A DNA stretch of 64,000 nt, from contig JAJVIQ010000003.1 of NCBI GenBank assembly GCA_022071965.1, forward strand, positions 306,356 through 370,355, written 5' to 3'. Within the stretch, counting starts at the first letter, position 1. Every line of letters begins with the position of its first letter. The notes beneath the pieces are model-generated. The model made no database searches. It saw nothing but the letters and a program-made list of their open reading frames with translations, and had not been told where the DNA came from. The position numbers and the translations under genes are program-made. This document shows positions 1-8,792 of the stretch, in pieces. The stretch is from Gammaproteobacteria bacterium. GTDB lineage: Bacteria; Pseudomonadota; Gammaproteobacteria; JAJPIJ01.

Positions 1-319
1 CCACGCCGATCAGCATGGTCGTGGGGATGTTGACCAGCGTCTCCACGTCCCAGCGCACGTTCAGCTTGTCGATGAGGCGGTGCAGGATCCAGGGCAGGAG
101 GATGACCTTCAGGATCAGCGTGAGCAGCGCGGAGTAGTACAGGTGATGCTGGTGGGTCACGAAGGCGACCAGCGCGGTGTTCAGCGCCAGGACCGCGCCC
201 TGCCATGCGAAGAGGTGGATGAGCGAGAGCACCCGCCGCTGGGCGAGCATCGCGAAGGCGATGAGCAGCAGCAGCGAGGCGAACAGGTTGACGAGCTGGG
301 TCGCCAGGGAAGCGCTCAT
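1..319 (-). CDS. hyfE: Hydrogenase-4 component E-like membrane protein (partial)
   Basis: This is the N-terminal 106 residues of a small, very hydrophobic protein; the rest lies beyond the window edge. It starts MSASLATQLVNLFASLLLLI and shows three membrane segments, with a His-rich turn (THQHHLYY) near residues 56-63. The pattern and position match HyfE, a NuoK-related subunit of hydrogenase-4-type membrane complexes. The ATG at 319 overlaps the hyfC stop as ATGA, which fixes the start and implies coupled translation. The assignment rests mainly on context, because NuoK-like proteins resemble one another. Confidence 0.75.
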   Translation of the reverse strand, partial: MSASLATQLVNLFASLLLLIAFAMLAQRRVLSLIHLFAWQGAVLALNTALVAFVTHQHHLYYSALLTLILKVILLPWILHRLIDKLNVRWDVETLVNIPTTMLIGV

Positions 320-1266
320 GCCGCGCCCTCCAGCAGCACGTGCGTGAGCAGGCCGAGCACGGCCAGCAGGAAGGCCATGGCGAGAAACTCCGGGGCGCGG
401 AATATCCGCAGCTTGGCCGACAGCGTTTCGAGCAGGGCCAAAGCGGCGCCCGCGACCGCGAGCTTCACCGGCAGACAGGCGAGTGCCAGCCACAGGGAGG
501 GACCGTCGATGGTCCTGGCGATGCCCCAGGGGGCGAACAGCGCCAGGCCCATGGTGGCGTACGCCAGCAGCTTCAGGTTCGAGGCCCAGTCCATGAGCGC
601 GAGATGACGCGCCGAATACTCGAGCACCAGCGCCTCGTGGATCATCGTCAGCTCCAGGTGGGTCGCGGGATTGTCGATGGGTAGCCGCGCGTTCTCCGCC
701 AGCAGCACCATGAGAAAGGCGATCGCCGCGAAGGCGAGCCCCGGGTGGATGACGAAGGGCTGGTAGGCGAGCGTGTGCACGATGGTCGACAGCGAGGTGG
801 ACTGGCTGATGAGCGCCGGCGTGAAGAACACCATCAGCAGCGCGGGCTCGGCGAGAAAGGCCACGAGCATCTCGCGCCGCGCCCCCATGGTGCCGAACGC
901 CGTGCCGATGTCCATGGCGGCGAGCGCCATGAAGACGCGTCCGAGGGCGAAGATGCCGACCAGCGCGATGACGTCGGCCGCCGGCGAGATTGGCAATCCG
1001 GAGGCCAGCGTCGGGATGATGTAGGCGGCCAGGACCATGCACCCGAAGCGGATGTAGGGCGTGGCGCGGAACAGGAACGAGGCCCGGTGGGCGAGGACGG
1101 CATCCTTGTGAAAGAGCTTGCGCAGCACGCGGTACGGCTGCAGCATGCCAGGGCCGCGGCGATTCTGCAGCCACGCCCGGCACTGGTTGACCCACCCGGC
1201 GAAAAGCGGGGCCAGCAGCACCACGAGGACGGCCTGTCCGAGCTGAATTGCGATCGCCGCGTTCAC
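316..1266 (-). CDS. hyfC: Hydrogenase-4 component C / formate hydrogenlyase subunit 4 (NuoH-like)
   Basis: This is a 316-residue integral membrane protein, about the usual length for HyfC/HycD. It carries the NuoH-like segment with RRGPGMLQPYRVLRKLFHKD near residue 35 and the acidic loop IDNPATHLELTMIHEA near 210-225, both typical of the subunit that links the hydrophilic arm to the proton-pumping module. A longer ORF upstream is open, but GTG at 1266 overlaps the hyfB stop (GTGA) and gives the normal N-terminus (VNAAIAIQLG), so I chose it. It is the middle gene of the tightly overlapping hyfB-hyfC-hyfE set. The hydrogenase large and small subunits are not in the window, so the complex's substrate is unproven. 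Confidence 0.85.
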   Translation of the reverse strand: MNAAIAIQLGQAVLVVLLAPLFAGWVNQCRAWLQNRRGPGMLQPYRVLRKLFHKDAVLAHRASFLFRATPYIRFGCMVLAAYIIPTLASGLPISPAADVIALVGIFALGRVFMALAAMDIGTAFGTMGARREMLVAFLAEPALLMVFFTPALISQSTSLSTIVHTLAYQPFVIHPGLAFAAIAFLMVLLAENARLPIDNPATHLELTMIHEALVLEYSARHLALMDWASNLKLLAYATMGLALFAPWGIARTIDGPSLWLALACLPVKLAVAGAALALLETLSAKLRIFRAPEFLAMAFLLAVLGLLTHVLLEGAA

Positions 1267-3278
1267 GACACCACCAGCAGCAACACCACCAGCGTTGCCA
1301 GGCTGTAGAGCAGGTACAGCGAGATCCGTCCGTGCTGAAGGACGCCGATCCAGCGCGAGACCCGCTCGGTCAGCCGGGCAACGGGAAGGTATGCCCAATA
1401 CCAGAAATGATCATCGGCGGTCGCGCGATAGACGGGCCGCTCGTCGAACGGCGTGGGCAGCTGCCGTTCTATCCGGAACATGGGCTCGAAGATCTGCTTG
1501 ATGGGCTGGCCGAAGCCCTCCGCCGTATCCTGCATGCGCGGAGTGAGGCCCGGATGGCCGCAGTCCCACGGGTCGCTGCGACGCACGCGGCCGCCGTAGC
1601 GGAAACGCACGGCGAGGAAGGTGGCCGCGACGACCGACAGCATGCCGCAAAAGACGATCAGCGGGCTGTAGCTCGCACGTTCGGGCGCAAGGACGGTGAT
1701 GAACAGCCAGCCGGAGCGCCCCGCCGTTTCGCTCAGCGTCTGCGCGAGCAGCAGGCTGTTCACCGGATCGAGGATCGCCACGATTTTCAGGGGCAGCAGC
1801 CCGAGCGCCACGCAGCCCGCCACCAGCCAGGCCATGCCCAGGCGTTCCAGCCAGCCGGCGTCGTGGGCATGGGCGAGCGCCGGTTCGCGCGGCTGGCCGA
1901 GGAATATGACGCCGTAGAACTTCACCATCACGTATCCGGCGAGGCCCGCGGAAAGCGTCAGCGCGGCAGCACCCAGCGGTATGAGCATGTTCAGGTAGGA
2001 GTTCGGCAGGCTGGGCGTGGCCAGGAAGGCCTGCAGCAGCAGCCACTCGGATACGAACCCGTTCAGCGGCGGGACGCCCGCGATCGCAAGCGCGCCGATC
2101 AACGCAAAGAAGGCCACGCTCGGCATCGAGTGCACGAGCCCGCCGAGCTTTCCGAGATTGCGCTCCTTGGTGGAATGCAGGACCGAGCCGGTCGCCAGGA
2201 ACAGCAGGCTCTTGAAAAGGGCGTGATTGATGCAGTGATAGAGCGCGGCCGTGAGCGCCAGCGCCGCGAGCAGCGGCATGGAGTAGGCCCGGAAGGTGGT
2301 GGCGAGCCCGATGGCGATGAGCACCACGCCGATGTTCTCGATCGAGGAGTATGCCAGCAGCCGCTTCATGTCGGTCTGCACGGCGGCGAACATCGCGCCG
2401 AAGACCGCCGTCAGCAGGCCGAGCACCAGGATGAGCACGCCCCACCACCACTGCGGCGCGCCCAGCAGGTCGAAGGTGACGCGCAGCAGGCCGTAGATGG
2501 CGGTCTTCAGCATGACCCCGCTCATGAGCGCGGACACCGGCGACGGCGCGGCCGGGTGCGCCTCCGGCAGCCACACGTGCAGCGGCAGCAGCCCCGCCTT
2601 GGCGCCGAATCCGAACAACGCCAGAACGAAGGCGGTCGACGCCCACGCCCCCTGCGGCGCGTGCGCGCGCATGCTGCTGAAGACGTAGTCCCCCTGCCCG
2701 GCCTGCAGGACGCCATAGGAGAGCAGGATGGCGACCGCGCCAACGTGGGCGATGAGCAGATAGATAAAGCCGGCGCGCCGGATCTCGGGCATGCGGTGAT
2801 TGCTGGTCACCAGGAAGTAGGAGGACAACGCCATCGTCTCCCATGCCACCATGAAGAGATACGCGTCGTCCGCGACCAGCACCAGCGCCATGCTGGCGAG
2901 GAAGACGTGATACTGAACGCACAATAGCCCCGGCGCGGTGCCTTGGCCGGCGCGGAAATACCCGGCGGAGAAGATCGAGACGCCGACCGCGGCGATCCCC
3001 AGCAGGACCAGGAAGAACGCCGAGAGCGCGTCGACGCGAACGTGGAACGGCAGATCAGGCAGACCCAGGGGCAGGATCGCCGCGGCCGGCTCCTGGGGGA
3101 GCGCCACGACCCCGCCTGCGGCTACCGCGAGACCGCCGAGGGCGCCGAGCGGAAACAGGATGCGCGCGATCCAGAAGAGGCTTTGAGGCACCGCAAGACC
3201 AGCCATTCCGACCGCGAACCAGTGCAGACCGCCGACGAGCACCAGCGCGATCGCGAGTTGAGAACCCTCTAGGGCCAC
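1263..3278 (-). CDS. hyfB: Hydrogenase-4 component B (NuoL/Mrp-like antiporter subunit)
   Basis: This 671-residue polytopic membrane protein matches the expected length of HyfB/HycC. It contains the proton-translocation core of the ND5/NuoL family: WETMALSSYFLV near residue 145, GFGAKAGLLPLHVWLPEAHP near 222-241 (with the key Lys), and MKRLLAYSSIENIG near 300. The start is GTG at 3278. It opens the overlapping hyfBCE unit and would form the ion-pumping arm of a hydrogenase-4-like complex in the inner membrane. NuoL relatives also occur in DabB/Mrp systems, but the HyfC- and HyfE-like neighbours favour Hyf. Confidence 0.85.
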   Translation of the reverse strand: MALEGSQLAIALVLVGGLHWFAVGMAGLAVPQSLFWIARILFPLGALGGLAVAAGGVVALPQEPAAAILPLGLPDLPFHVRVDALSAFFLVLLGIAAVGVSIFSAGYFRAGQGTAPGLLCVQYHVFLASMALVLVADDAYLFMVAWETMALSSYFLVTSNHRMPEIRRAGFIYLLIAHVGAVAILLSYGVLQAGQGDYVFSSMRAHAPQGAWASTAFVLALFGFGAKAGLLPLHVWLPEAHPAAPSPVSALMSGVMLKTAIYGLLRVTFDLLGAPQWWWGVLILVLGLLTAVFGAMFAAVQTDMKRLLAYSSIENIGVVLIAIGLATTFRAYSMPLLAALALTAALYHCINHALFKSLLFLATGSVLHSTKERNLGKLGGLVHSMPSVAFFALIGALAIAGVPPLNGFVSEWLLLQAFLATPSLPNSYLNMLIPLGAAALTLSAGLAGYVMVKFYGVIFLGQPREPALAHAHDAGWLERLGMAWLVAGCVALGLLPLKIVAILDPVNSLLLAQTLSETAGRSGWLFITVLAPERASYSPLIVFCGMLSVVAATFLAVRFRYGGRVRRSDPWDCGHPGLTPRMQDTAEGFGQPIKQIFEPMFRIERQLPTPFDERPVYRATADDHFWYWAYLPVARLTERVSRWIGVLQHGRISLYLLYSLATLVVLLLVVS

Positions 3279-3574
3279 CGCGCCCTCCCGGCGGATTCGG
3301 ACCGGCCGCCATTGACGTCGCCGCCCGTCACGGCATCACGATCGCGTGAGCACAACCGGCCATGCGGACCAATGCCACAGACAGACCTCTTCATCTTGGT
3401 GCTCCGCGGCGCATGCTCTCCCGGGACCGGCCTTGCGGGCTTCCGACCCACGTCCTGCCCCGCATCCCAGGACCAAGGCGTAGGAATTACATAATTACCA
3501 TTGCGTGATATCTTTCTACCATAAAGTGTATGCTCGAAAAGGCACAAATGTGAAATCCGCTGGCGGAGGCATCG
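3279..3574. other. Divergent intergenic region between hyfB and a ParC-like gene
   Basis: These 296 bases hold no convincing gene. The half next to the plus-strand gene (about 3480-3545) is markedly AT-rich compared with the rest of the window, for example taattaccattgcg and ctaccataaagtgt, and is the likely site of one or both divergent promoters. I found no clear sigma-54 site upstream of hyfB. Confidence 0.4.
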
Positions 3575-3820
3575 ATGCTTGAGCGGGAGTTGAAGCTGCT
3601 CGTCGAGGAGGGCGCCATCAAGGACGTGGTCGTGACGCGGCGCCCTCAGGGCGGTTATCTCATACAGATCAACGGCAGAACCCTGAAGTCGGCGCGGCGC
3701 GAGGAGCGGCAATTCGCCCGCCTCGACACGGCGGCGGACCTGCTGCACCGGTTCGGCATTGGGCTTTTTACGGTCTCGACCGTAGCTCCGTCCACGGGTG
3801 CGGCACAATGGGCGGGATAG
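3575..3820 (+). CDS. Small ParC-family-like (partition-associated) protein
   Basis: This 81-residue soluble protein begins MLERELKLLVEEGAIKDVVV, followed by a beta-rich centre and the tail FGIGLFTVSTVAP. The N-terminal pattern (xERELxLLLEEGAL), the internal Arg-rich segment and the closing GxxxFTV resemble the small ParC-family partition-associated proteins found near integrative elements. That comparison is from memory and no function can be read from the sequence. A GGAGG-like site precedes the ATG. It sits alone between the divergent hyf region and a hemerythrin gene, with no parA or parB nearby, so a true partition role here is doubtful. Confidence 0.45.
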   Translation: MLERELKLLVEEGAIKDVVVTRRPQGGYLIQINGRTLKSARREERQFARLDTAADLLHRFGIGLFTVSTVAPSTGAAQWAG

Positions 3821-3928
3821 TCCGCCGCGGTCGCCCGCCATCGGCCCGGGCTTACCCCGCGTCAAGTCAATTCCCCGGGGCCAAGCGCAGACTCGGCACC
3901 ATCGATCAGTCACGCCGAGGTGATGCGG

Positions 3929-4360
3929 ATGGAGTGGAAACCGGATTTCGAACTCGGGCTGCCGCCGATGGACGAGACTCACAGGGAGTTCGTGGGCATG
4001 CTGAACGAACTCGCTTCCTGCGCGGAGGGGGAGTTTGTCGGTCTGCTCGAGCGCCTCGTGGCCCATACCGTCACCCACTTCGAGCAGGAGGCTACCTGGA
4101 TGCACGCTTGCGGCTTCCCGCCGATGCGGTGCCACGTGGGCGAACACGAGCGGGTGCTGAAGGTCGTCTCCGAGGTCCTCGCCAGGGTCCGTACCGGCGA
4201 CCTGGAACTCGGCCGCCGGCTCATCGCGGAGCTGCCGCACTGGTTCGAGCATCACGCGGCGACCATGGACCGCGCGCTGGCCGGATACATCCGCAGCACC
4301 GGCTACCGCGCGCAGGCGGCGACCACCCCGGCGCTGCAGCCCGCGGCCGCTTCGAGCTGA
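3929..4360 (+). CDS. Bacteriohemerythrin
   Basis: This is a 143-residue single-domain hemerythrin that should bind O2 (or sense oxygen or iron) at a non-haem di-iron site. The full ligand set is visible: H18 (DETH), H50 and E54 (HFEQE), H69 and H73 (HVGEH), and H109 with D114 (HAATMD). The ORF is open from a GTG at 3920 with ATGs at 3923 and 3929. I prefer 3929 because the AGG at 3918-3920 is well spaced from it and MEWKPDF is the usual family start. No signal peptide is seen, so it is probably cytoplasmic. Confidence 0.9.
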   Translation: MEWKPDFELGLPPMDETHREFVGMLNELASCAEGEFVGLLERLVAHTVTHFEQEATWMHACGFPPMRCHVGEHERVLKVVSEVLARVRTGDLELGRRLIAELPHWFEHHAATMDRALAGYIRSTGYRAQAATTPALQPAAASS

Positions 4361-4463
4361 CGCAGTCAGCCCCCGTATCCGCGCGGGCCCTGGCCGCGGT
4401 GCCGACGCGGCGTGCAGGCGGCCGTGGTAAGCTGCCTTCCAGGGAGAAACCTTCCGCACCCGC

Positions 4464-4649
4464 ATGTCCAACGTCATTCCGTTCCGCAGGCCGAAGGCGA
4501 GCGAGAGGCATCGCGGCAAGACGCTGTGCCGCGAGGGCTTTCACAAGTGGGAGGTGAGCAAGGATCAGCAATTCGACGTCAAACGCGGGCGCCTGGTCAC
4601 GCTCTACACCTGCTCGCGCTGCGGGGCGCGCAGGACCGAGGCGACGTGA
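4464..4649 (+). CDS. Small CxxC protein of unknown function
   Basis: This is a 61-residue basic protein (MSNVIPFRRPKASERHRG...) with a CSRCG motif near the C-terminus and a single Cys at position 22, possibly a small metal site. I do not recognise the family. The MSNVIPF-RRPK start is a common opening for small hypothetical proteins in proteobacteria. It lies 37 bases before the next membrane-protein gene and may be cotranscribed with it. Confidence 0.55.
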   Translation: MSNVIPFRRPKASERHRGKTLCREGFHKWEVSKDQQFDVKRGRLVTLYTCSRCGARRTEAT

Positions 4650-4686
4650 GCGGCGCGGTGGACCGCGCGAGGGAGGAACGGCGCAA

Positions 4687-5019
4687 ATGAACGATGTGCC
4701 CGGGGCGCTGTGGATGATCATCGGTTACCTGCCCGCCATCGTCCTCTATCTCGCGGGCATCGCCATTGCCGTCTATCGCTGGCGGCTGCATCCCGAGGTC
4801 TCGGCGTTCGCGGCGATCGGCTGTGCGCTGCATCTGATCGGCACGCTGTTCTGGTCCGGGTACGCCGTTCTGCAGCGGCTCGATGCAGGCGCCGCGAATG
4901 CCATGACGGCCTCGATCGCGACCTACTCCATGGTCTCCCGACTGCTGGCGCTCGTCGGAACCGCGCTGATACTCACCGCGGTCTTCGGCTGGCGCTATCG
5001 CGTCGAGCCGGAGAAGTAG
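4687..5019 (+). CDS. Small three-helix membrane protein, unknown function
   Basis: This 110-residue protein has three strongly hydrophobic segments (about 8-28, 38-58 and 76-98) and a short charged tail ending EPEK. No family motif is recognised. A GGAGG-type site (gagggaggaacggc) lies upstream of the ATG. It is convergent with the caspase-like gene that follows. Confidence 0.6.
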   Translation: MNDVPGALWMIIGYLPAIVLYLAGIAIAVYRWRLHPEVSAFAAIGCALHLIGTLFWSGYAVLQRLDAGAANAMTASIATYSMVSRLLALVGTALILTAVFGWRYRVEPEK

Positions 5020-5032
5020 CGGCTCGAGCGCA

Positions 5033-6469
5033 TCAACCCTCCTCGCAGTCCACGAGGCGCCGGAGCTGCTCGCGCTCGCCCTCCCCGGCGTGGCGTTCGA
5101 ACAGCGCCTCCAGCCGCGCGAGTTTCAGCATCCGCTGAACCTTCTCGACCTGCGTCTTCAGGCGCGCCTGATCCAGCTCCGCCGCCTCGGCCGCGGGCAG
5201 TGCGCGCAACGCATCGCGCAGCCGCGCGTACTCCGGCCGCGCCGCGAGATAGGCGTGGATCTCCGTCAGGACCGGATCGCCTTCCTTCCACGTCGATTCA
5301 TCCGGTGCTCGCCGCAGCTGCGGCCAGCGGCCGATGAGCTGCTCGCGCAGTCGCTTCTGCAGCCCCTCGATGTCGCCGGCGATCTGCTCCTTGCGCGATT
5401 CGAGCGCCTTCTCCTGCCGCTTGAGCTCCTCGCGTTTGGTCGCGAGCTCGCCGGTCTTCAGGCTCCAGCCGTGACGCGCGGCGACATCGGCGGCGATCCG
5501 CCAGTAGACCGACTGCGTATTGTCGGGAACCTGCGCGTCGCGCAACGCCCGCGGCTCCCAGTCCTCGAGAAAGACCTCGCTGGTGGAACGCGAAAGGTCG
5601 TAGCTGACAGCGGTGCGCAACGTGTACCAGTGCGCCTCGCGCAGGCTGACCCTGCCGTCGTGATTCAGATCCGGATCGCTGGCGAGCGGCCCGCCCTGGC
5701 GCGACCTGCCGGCAAGAGCGGCAAAGAAGTAGGTGGTGTAATCGCGGTACTCGACGTTCTCGATGTCGAGCTGGCAGCCCTCGGCGCCGCGCTTCGCCTC
5801 CTGCGACATGAACCCGCAGCGATTCTGCGTGGACAACCTTCGATTGCCGGGCGGCCGGTACATGAGGCTCGCGAACCCTCCGGAGAAGCACTGCGGCAGG
5901 ACGAAGCGGATGGTCGCCTGCTCCGGGGCCTTCCCGAGTATGCGGTCGAGCTCCGCGACGGTGATCGCCGAAGGCCCCCACAGATCCATCGTGTTGTCGG
6001 CATAGACGTTGTCGCCCTCGCCGCCATGACCGTTGAAGATGAGCAGCAATTGCGAATCCGGCGCGAGACCGGCAAGCGTCCTCTCCAGTGCCGGCGTCAG
6101 TTCTTCCTCGCGCGTGGAACCGAGAACGTGCTTCACCGCGTGGCGCTTGTACCGGAGGCGGCTCGCGCCCGGGTCATCGAAAATCTCGGAAAGTGCGGTC
6201 AGCGCCCCATCCTCGGGGGCATTCGGATCCAGGTATACGACGTCGTCACCCGGCTCGTTGCCGATGCCGAAATACATGTCGACCTGGTAGCCAAGCTTCG
6301 GCAGCAGCTCCTGCAGCCACAGGACGTTCTGCTCGATCTGGCCCTGCGATTCTCCCAGTCGCGGCCCGCCCCCGATCACGATCGCCTTGCCGCCGGGCGG
6401 GGCGCCGGCCGGGCCCGCGCCGGCGAGGACCGCCATCGCGCAGATCATGATCCCGCCGCGTAATCGCAT
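5033..6469 (-). CDS. Exported caspase-like (clan CD) protein with EF-hand and coiled coil
   Basis: This is a 478-residue protein with an N-terminal signal sequence (MRLRGGIMICAMAVLAGAGP), so it should act outside the cytoplasm. The clan CD dyad is present: H148 in FNGHGG and C194 in LPQCFSGG. A canonical EF-hand loop follows at 267-278 (D267, N269, D271, G272, E278), suggesting calcium binding. The C-terminal third, from about residue 345, is charged and heptad-like (KREELKRQEKALESRKEQ), a probable coiled coil. The ORF is open further upstream, but ATG 6469 follows an AGGAG site and begins the signal peptide. The substrate is unknown. It could be a regulatory protease or a metacaspase-like scaffold. 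Confidence 0.8.
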   Translation of the reverse strand: MRLRGGIMICAMAVLAGAGPAGAPPGGKAIVIGGGPRLGESQGQIEQNVLWLQELLPKLGYQVDMYFGIGNEPGDDVVYLDPNAPEDGALTALSEIFDDPGASRLRYKRHAVKHVLGSTREEELTPALERTLAGLAPDSQLLLIFNGHGGEGDNVYADNTMDLWGPSAITVAELDRILGKAPEQATIRFVLPQCFSGGFASLMYRPPGNRRLSTQNRCGFMSQEAKRGAEGCQLDIENVEYRDYTTYFFAALAGRSRQGGPLASDPDLNHDGRVSLREAHWYTLRTAVSYDLSRSTSEVFLEDWEPRALRDAQVPDNTQSVYWRIAADVAARHGWSLKTGELATKREELKRQEKALESRKEQIAGDIEGLQKRLREQLIGRWPQLRRAPDESTWKEGDPVLTEIHAYLAARPEYARLRDALRALPAAEAAELDQARLKTQVEKVQRMLKLARLEALFERHAGEGEREQLRRLVDCEEG

Positions 6470-6712
6470 CCGACGTGATTCTCCTCGTTTCCGCCACAGC
6501 GACTGACTTCGCCCTGCCCGCACCGGTTGCGGTTTCGCGAGGCAGGCCCGGTAGAGGTTATCAGAACGCCGGCGCACCCGGCGGCGGGTCGCGGGAGGAA
6601 AGTTGCGCCACGGTGCACGTCTTCGCGCGATTGCGGGCGCGGGCCGCCAGCCCGGAGACGGAACGCGTGCGCCCGTCGGCGCGTGCCAACCCGCGCGGCA
6701 GCACTGCCCGCC

Positions 6713-7771
6713 CTACAGATCGAGCGCGATGCCCTGCCCGCCCGCCGCCGGGTAACGCGCTGTGAAATCGTAGCGGCGCGCGAGCAGGCGCGCCTTCCAC
6801 ATCTCGTTGAAGCGGGTCAGGTAATTGAAGTGAATGGTCTTGCCCGGCGTACCGTACTTCGCCACCCGCGCGATGCATTCCCGATCCGGATGCTGGAACA
6901 GCTTGCCGTTGGTGGAGACGATCCAGTGCGTGCAGGCGACGGCGCGCACCAGTTCGATGTTGGTGTTGTTGCGGCTGCCGTGATGCGGAAGCTTGAAGGC
7001 ATCCACCCGCAGCGGCTCCCCGGCCGCGCACCGCTGCAGCGATGCCACCAGCACCGGCGCGAGCGCGTCGGCCGCCAGGACCACGCGCCTGCCGCGATAC
7101 TCGGCCAAGAGCGCAATGCTGCTGCCGTTCGGCCTCGCGGAGTCCGAGACGAAACGGCGATCGGCCAGCGCGTCGACCGACTCCATCGCACGCGACAGGA
7201 GCGCGCGCACACGGTGCCGCAGTCTGCGCCGGCCGGCGCCGGGCACGAGACCGGCCGCCCTGCACGCCTTCTCCCACTCGGGCAGCAGCCGGGCGAGCTG
7301 CGCCGGGGTTGGCGACAGCACGCTCAGGTGCAGGCCGCCGGCAAGCTGCACGCCGGGCAGCGCGCCCCGATCCGGCACCACGACAGCGCCCCCGCCGAAG
7401 CTGGCGTTCCACGGCAGCGCCATGCCTTCGATCCGCGCCGTAAGGTCCTCGCCCTGCAACGCGCCGCGCCGGCCTGCCGCCAGGTGGCGATAGCCGTTGA
7501 ACCAGATGTCGCCGAAGGTCACGCCAAGCCGCCGGGATTCCGCCAGCAGATCGACCGCGCCGCCGATGTGATCGATGTCCACGTGCGTGACGACGAAGAG
7601 CTCGAAATGTCGGTCCTGCGGTGCGAGGGACTCGATGCGGCCGCGCAACGCGTCGCGATAAACGGCCTGTGTGCCGCAGTCGACGAGGATGCGCCGGGGC
7701 CGGCGCGCGGAACCGTACTCGATCCAGAGCGAATCGCCGAATTCCGCCGGGAGCACCTCGATGCGCAGCAC
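6713..7771 (-). CDS. Metallo-beta-lactamase-fold hydrolase (ComEC/Rec2-like domain)
   Basis: This is a 352-residue protein with the MBL motif THVDIDHIGG (H63, D65, D67, H68) and a later HHGSRNNTN segment typical of the ComEC/Rec2-type free-standing MBL group. There is no transmembrane competence domain, so it is not ComEC itself. The open frame extends to 8041, but GTG 7771 sits eight bases after a strong AAGGA site and gives the expected family start (LRIEVLPAEFGDSLWIEYG). It lies behind the caspase-like gene on the same strand, separated by about 240 bases, so a functional link is possible but unproven. Confidence 0.8.
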   Translation of the reverse strand: MLRIEVLPAEFGDSLWIEYGSARRPRRILVDCGTQAVYRDALRGRIESLAPQDRHFELFVVTHVDIDHIGGAVDLLAESRRLGVTFGDIWFNGYRHLAAGRRGALQGEDLTARIEGMALPWNASFGGGAVVVPDRGALPGVQLAGGLHLSVLSPTPAQLARLLPEWEKACRAAGLVPGAGRRRLRHRVRALLSRAMESVDALADRRFVSDSARPNGSSIALLAEYRGRRVVLAADALAPVLVASLQRCAAGEPLRVDAFKLPHHGSRNNTNIELVRAVACTHWIVSTNGKLFQHPDRECIARVAKYGTPGKTIHFNYLTRFNEMWKARLLARRYDFTARYPAAGGQGIALDL

Positions 7772-8152
7772 GATCGCCGTCCTTCCTTCGCTATGCCTCT
7801 CCCGCAGAGCATAGTCCATCGGCACCAGACGCCGGCACTCCTGCCTGCCCCCTCGCGGGCAACAACCTCCGAGACCTCTCCCCGAGAGGCGGTCGGCGCC
7901 GCCCGGCGCGCACGGCGTTCTCCGGGAATTGCGTTGAGGGGGCGCCGCGCCGGCATCCTGCCGGCACGGCGCTTTGGACAACCGTCCTTGTTCCGAGACT
8001 TGCGTCCGTACCAAGTAGATAGCGGTCGACCGGACCGGCATCTTGATAGGAAATTGCCGGATTAATCCATAGGATAAACACTGAGAGTGGCCGTTGGCTG
8101 GCAGTCCCCGGCGACGGTTGCAGCCGGCGGGCCAACGCGAGCGGGGCGCGGA
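7772..8152. other. Intergenic region, no gene seen
   Basis: The region between the MBL hydrolase and the response regulator is open in several frames only because of GC-rich composition. I recognise no protein, RNA or strong hairpin in it. A short AT-richer patch at about 8035-8080 is the only plausible promoter location. Confidence 0.35.
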
Positions 8153-8788
8153 TCAGGTGAGGTCGTGGTCCAGGCAGTACCGCATGATCTCCGCGTTGTT
8201 CGCCAGATCGAGTTTTTTCAGCAGATTCGTGCGATGGGTGCTGACCGTCTTGACGCTGAGGTGCAGCATCTCGGCGATCTCGCCGACCGTCTTGCCGCTG
8301 CCAATGAGGCACATCACCCTGTATTCCTGCGGCGAGAGCCGCTCGTGCGGCTGCTGCGTGCCGTCGCCGATGACATTCATGGCCAGACGCCTGGCGAGTG
8401 CAGGGCTGACGTAGTCGTCGCCGCTCAGTATCGTGCGCACGGCGGTCAGCAGATCCTCCGGCGCCCTCTTCTTGGTGAGATAGCCGTCGGCGCCCGCCTT
8501 CAGCGCGCGCAGCGCGAAGTGCTCCTCCGGGTGCATGCTGAGCACCAGTATCGGAACCTCCGGACATTGCCGTCGCAGCGAGGTGAGGCCGCCCATGCCC
8601 TCGTTCCCGGGCATGGTCAGATCCATGATGATGGCGTCGTAATGCCGCTGACGCGTGGCGTCGAGCAGCGTTTCGGCGTCCTCCACCTCGTCGATGGTCG
8701 CGCTGGGAAAGGCATCGAGCAGAAGCTGTTTGACCCCGCGGCTGACGATGGGGTGGTCATCGGCAATGATCAATTTCAGATCCGGCAT
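8153..8788 (-). CDS. NarL/FixJ-type response regulator
   Basis: This is a 211-residue two-domain regulator. The receiver domain has acidic residues D10-D11 and phospho-acceptor D56 (IIMDLTMPG). The C-terminal LuxR helix-turn-helix is clear (LSPQEYRVMCLIGSGKTVGE ... LHLSVKTVSTHRTNLLKKL). It starts four bases after the stop of the histidine kinase gene, so the two form an operon and presumably a cognate pair. ATG 8788 gives the usual N-terminus (MPDLKLIIADDHP). ATG 8815, overlapping the kinase end, is an alternative. The targets are unknown. Confidence 0.9.
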   Translation of the reverse strand: MPDLKLIIADDHPIVSRGVKQLLLDAFPSATIDEVEDAETLLDATRQRHYDAIIMDLTMPGNEGMGGLTSLRRQCPEVPILVLSMHPEEHFALRALKAGADGYLTKKRAPEDLLTAVRTILSGDDYVSPALARRLAMNVIGDGTQQPHERLSPQEYRVMCLIGSGKTVGEIAEMLHLSVKTVSTHRTNLLKKLDLANNAEIMRYCLDHDLT

Positions 8789-8792
8789 TTTC

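Noticed and set aside
1248..2927. Plus-strand ORF of 559 codons opposite hyfB
   Set aside because: It is low-complexity Arg/Gln/His-rich sequence with no family resemblance. HyfB on the other strand is convincing.
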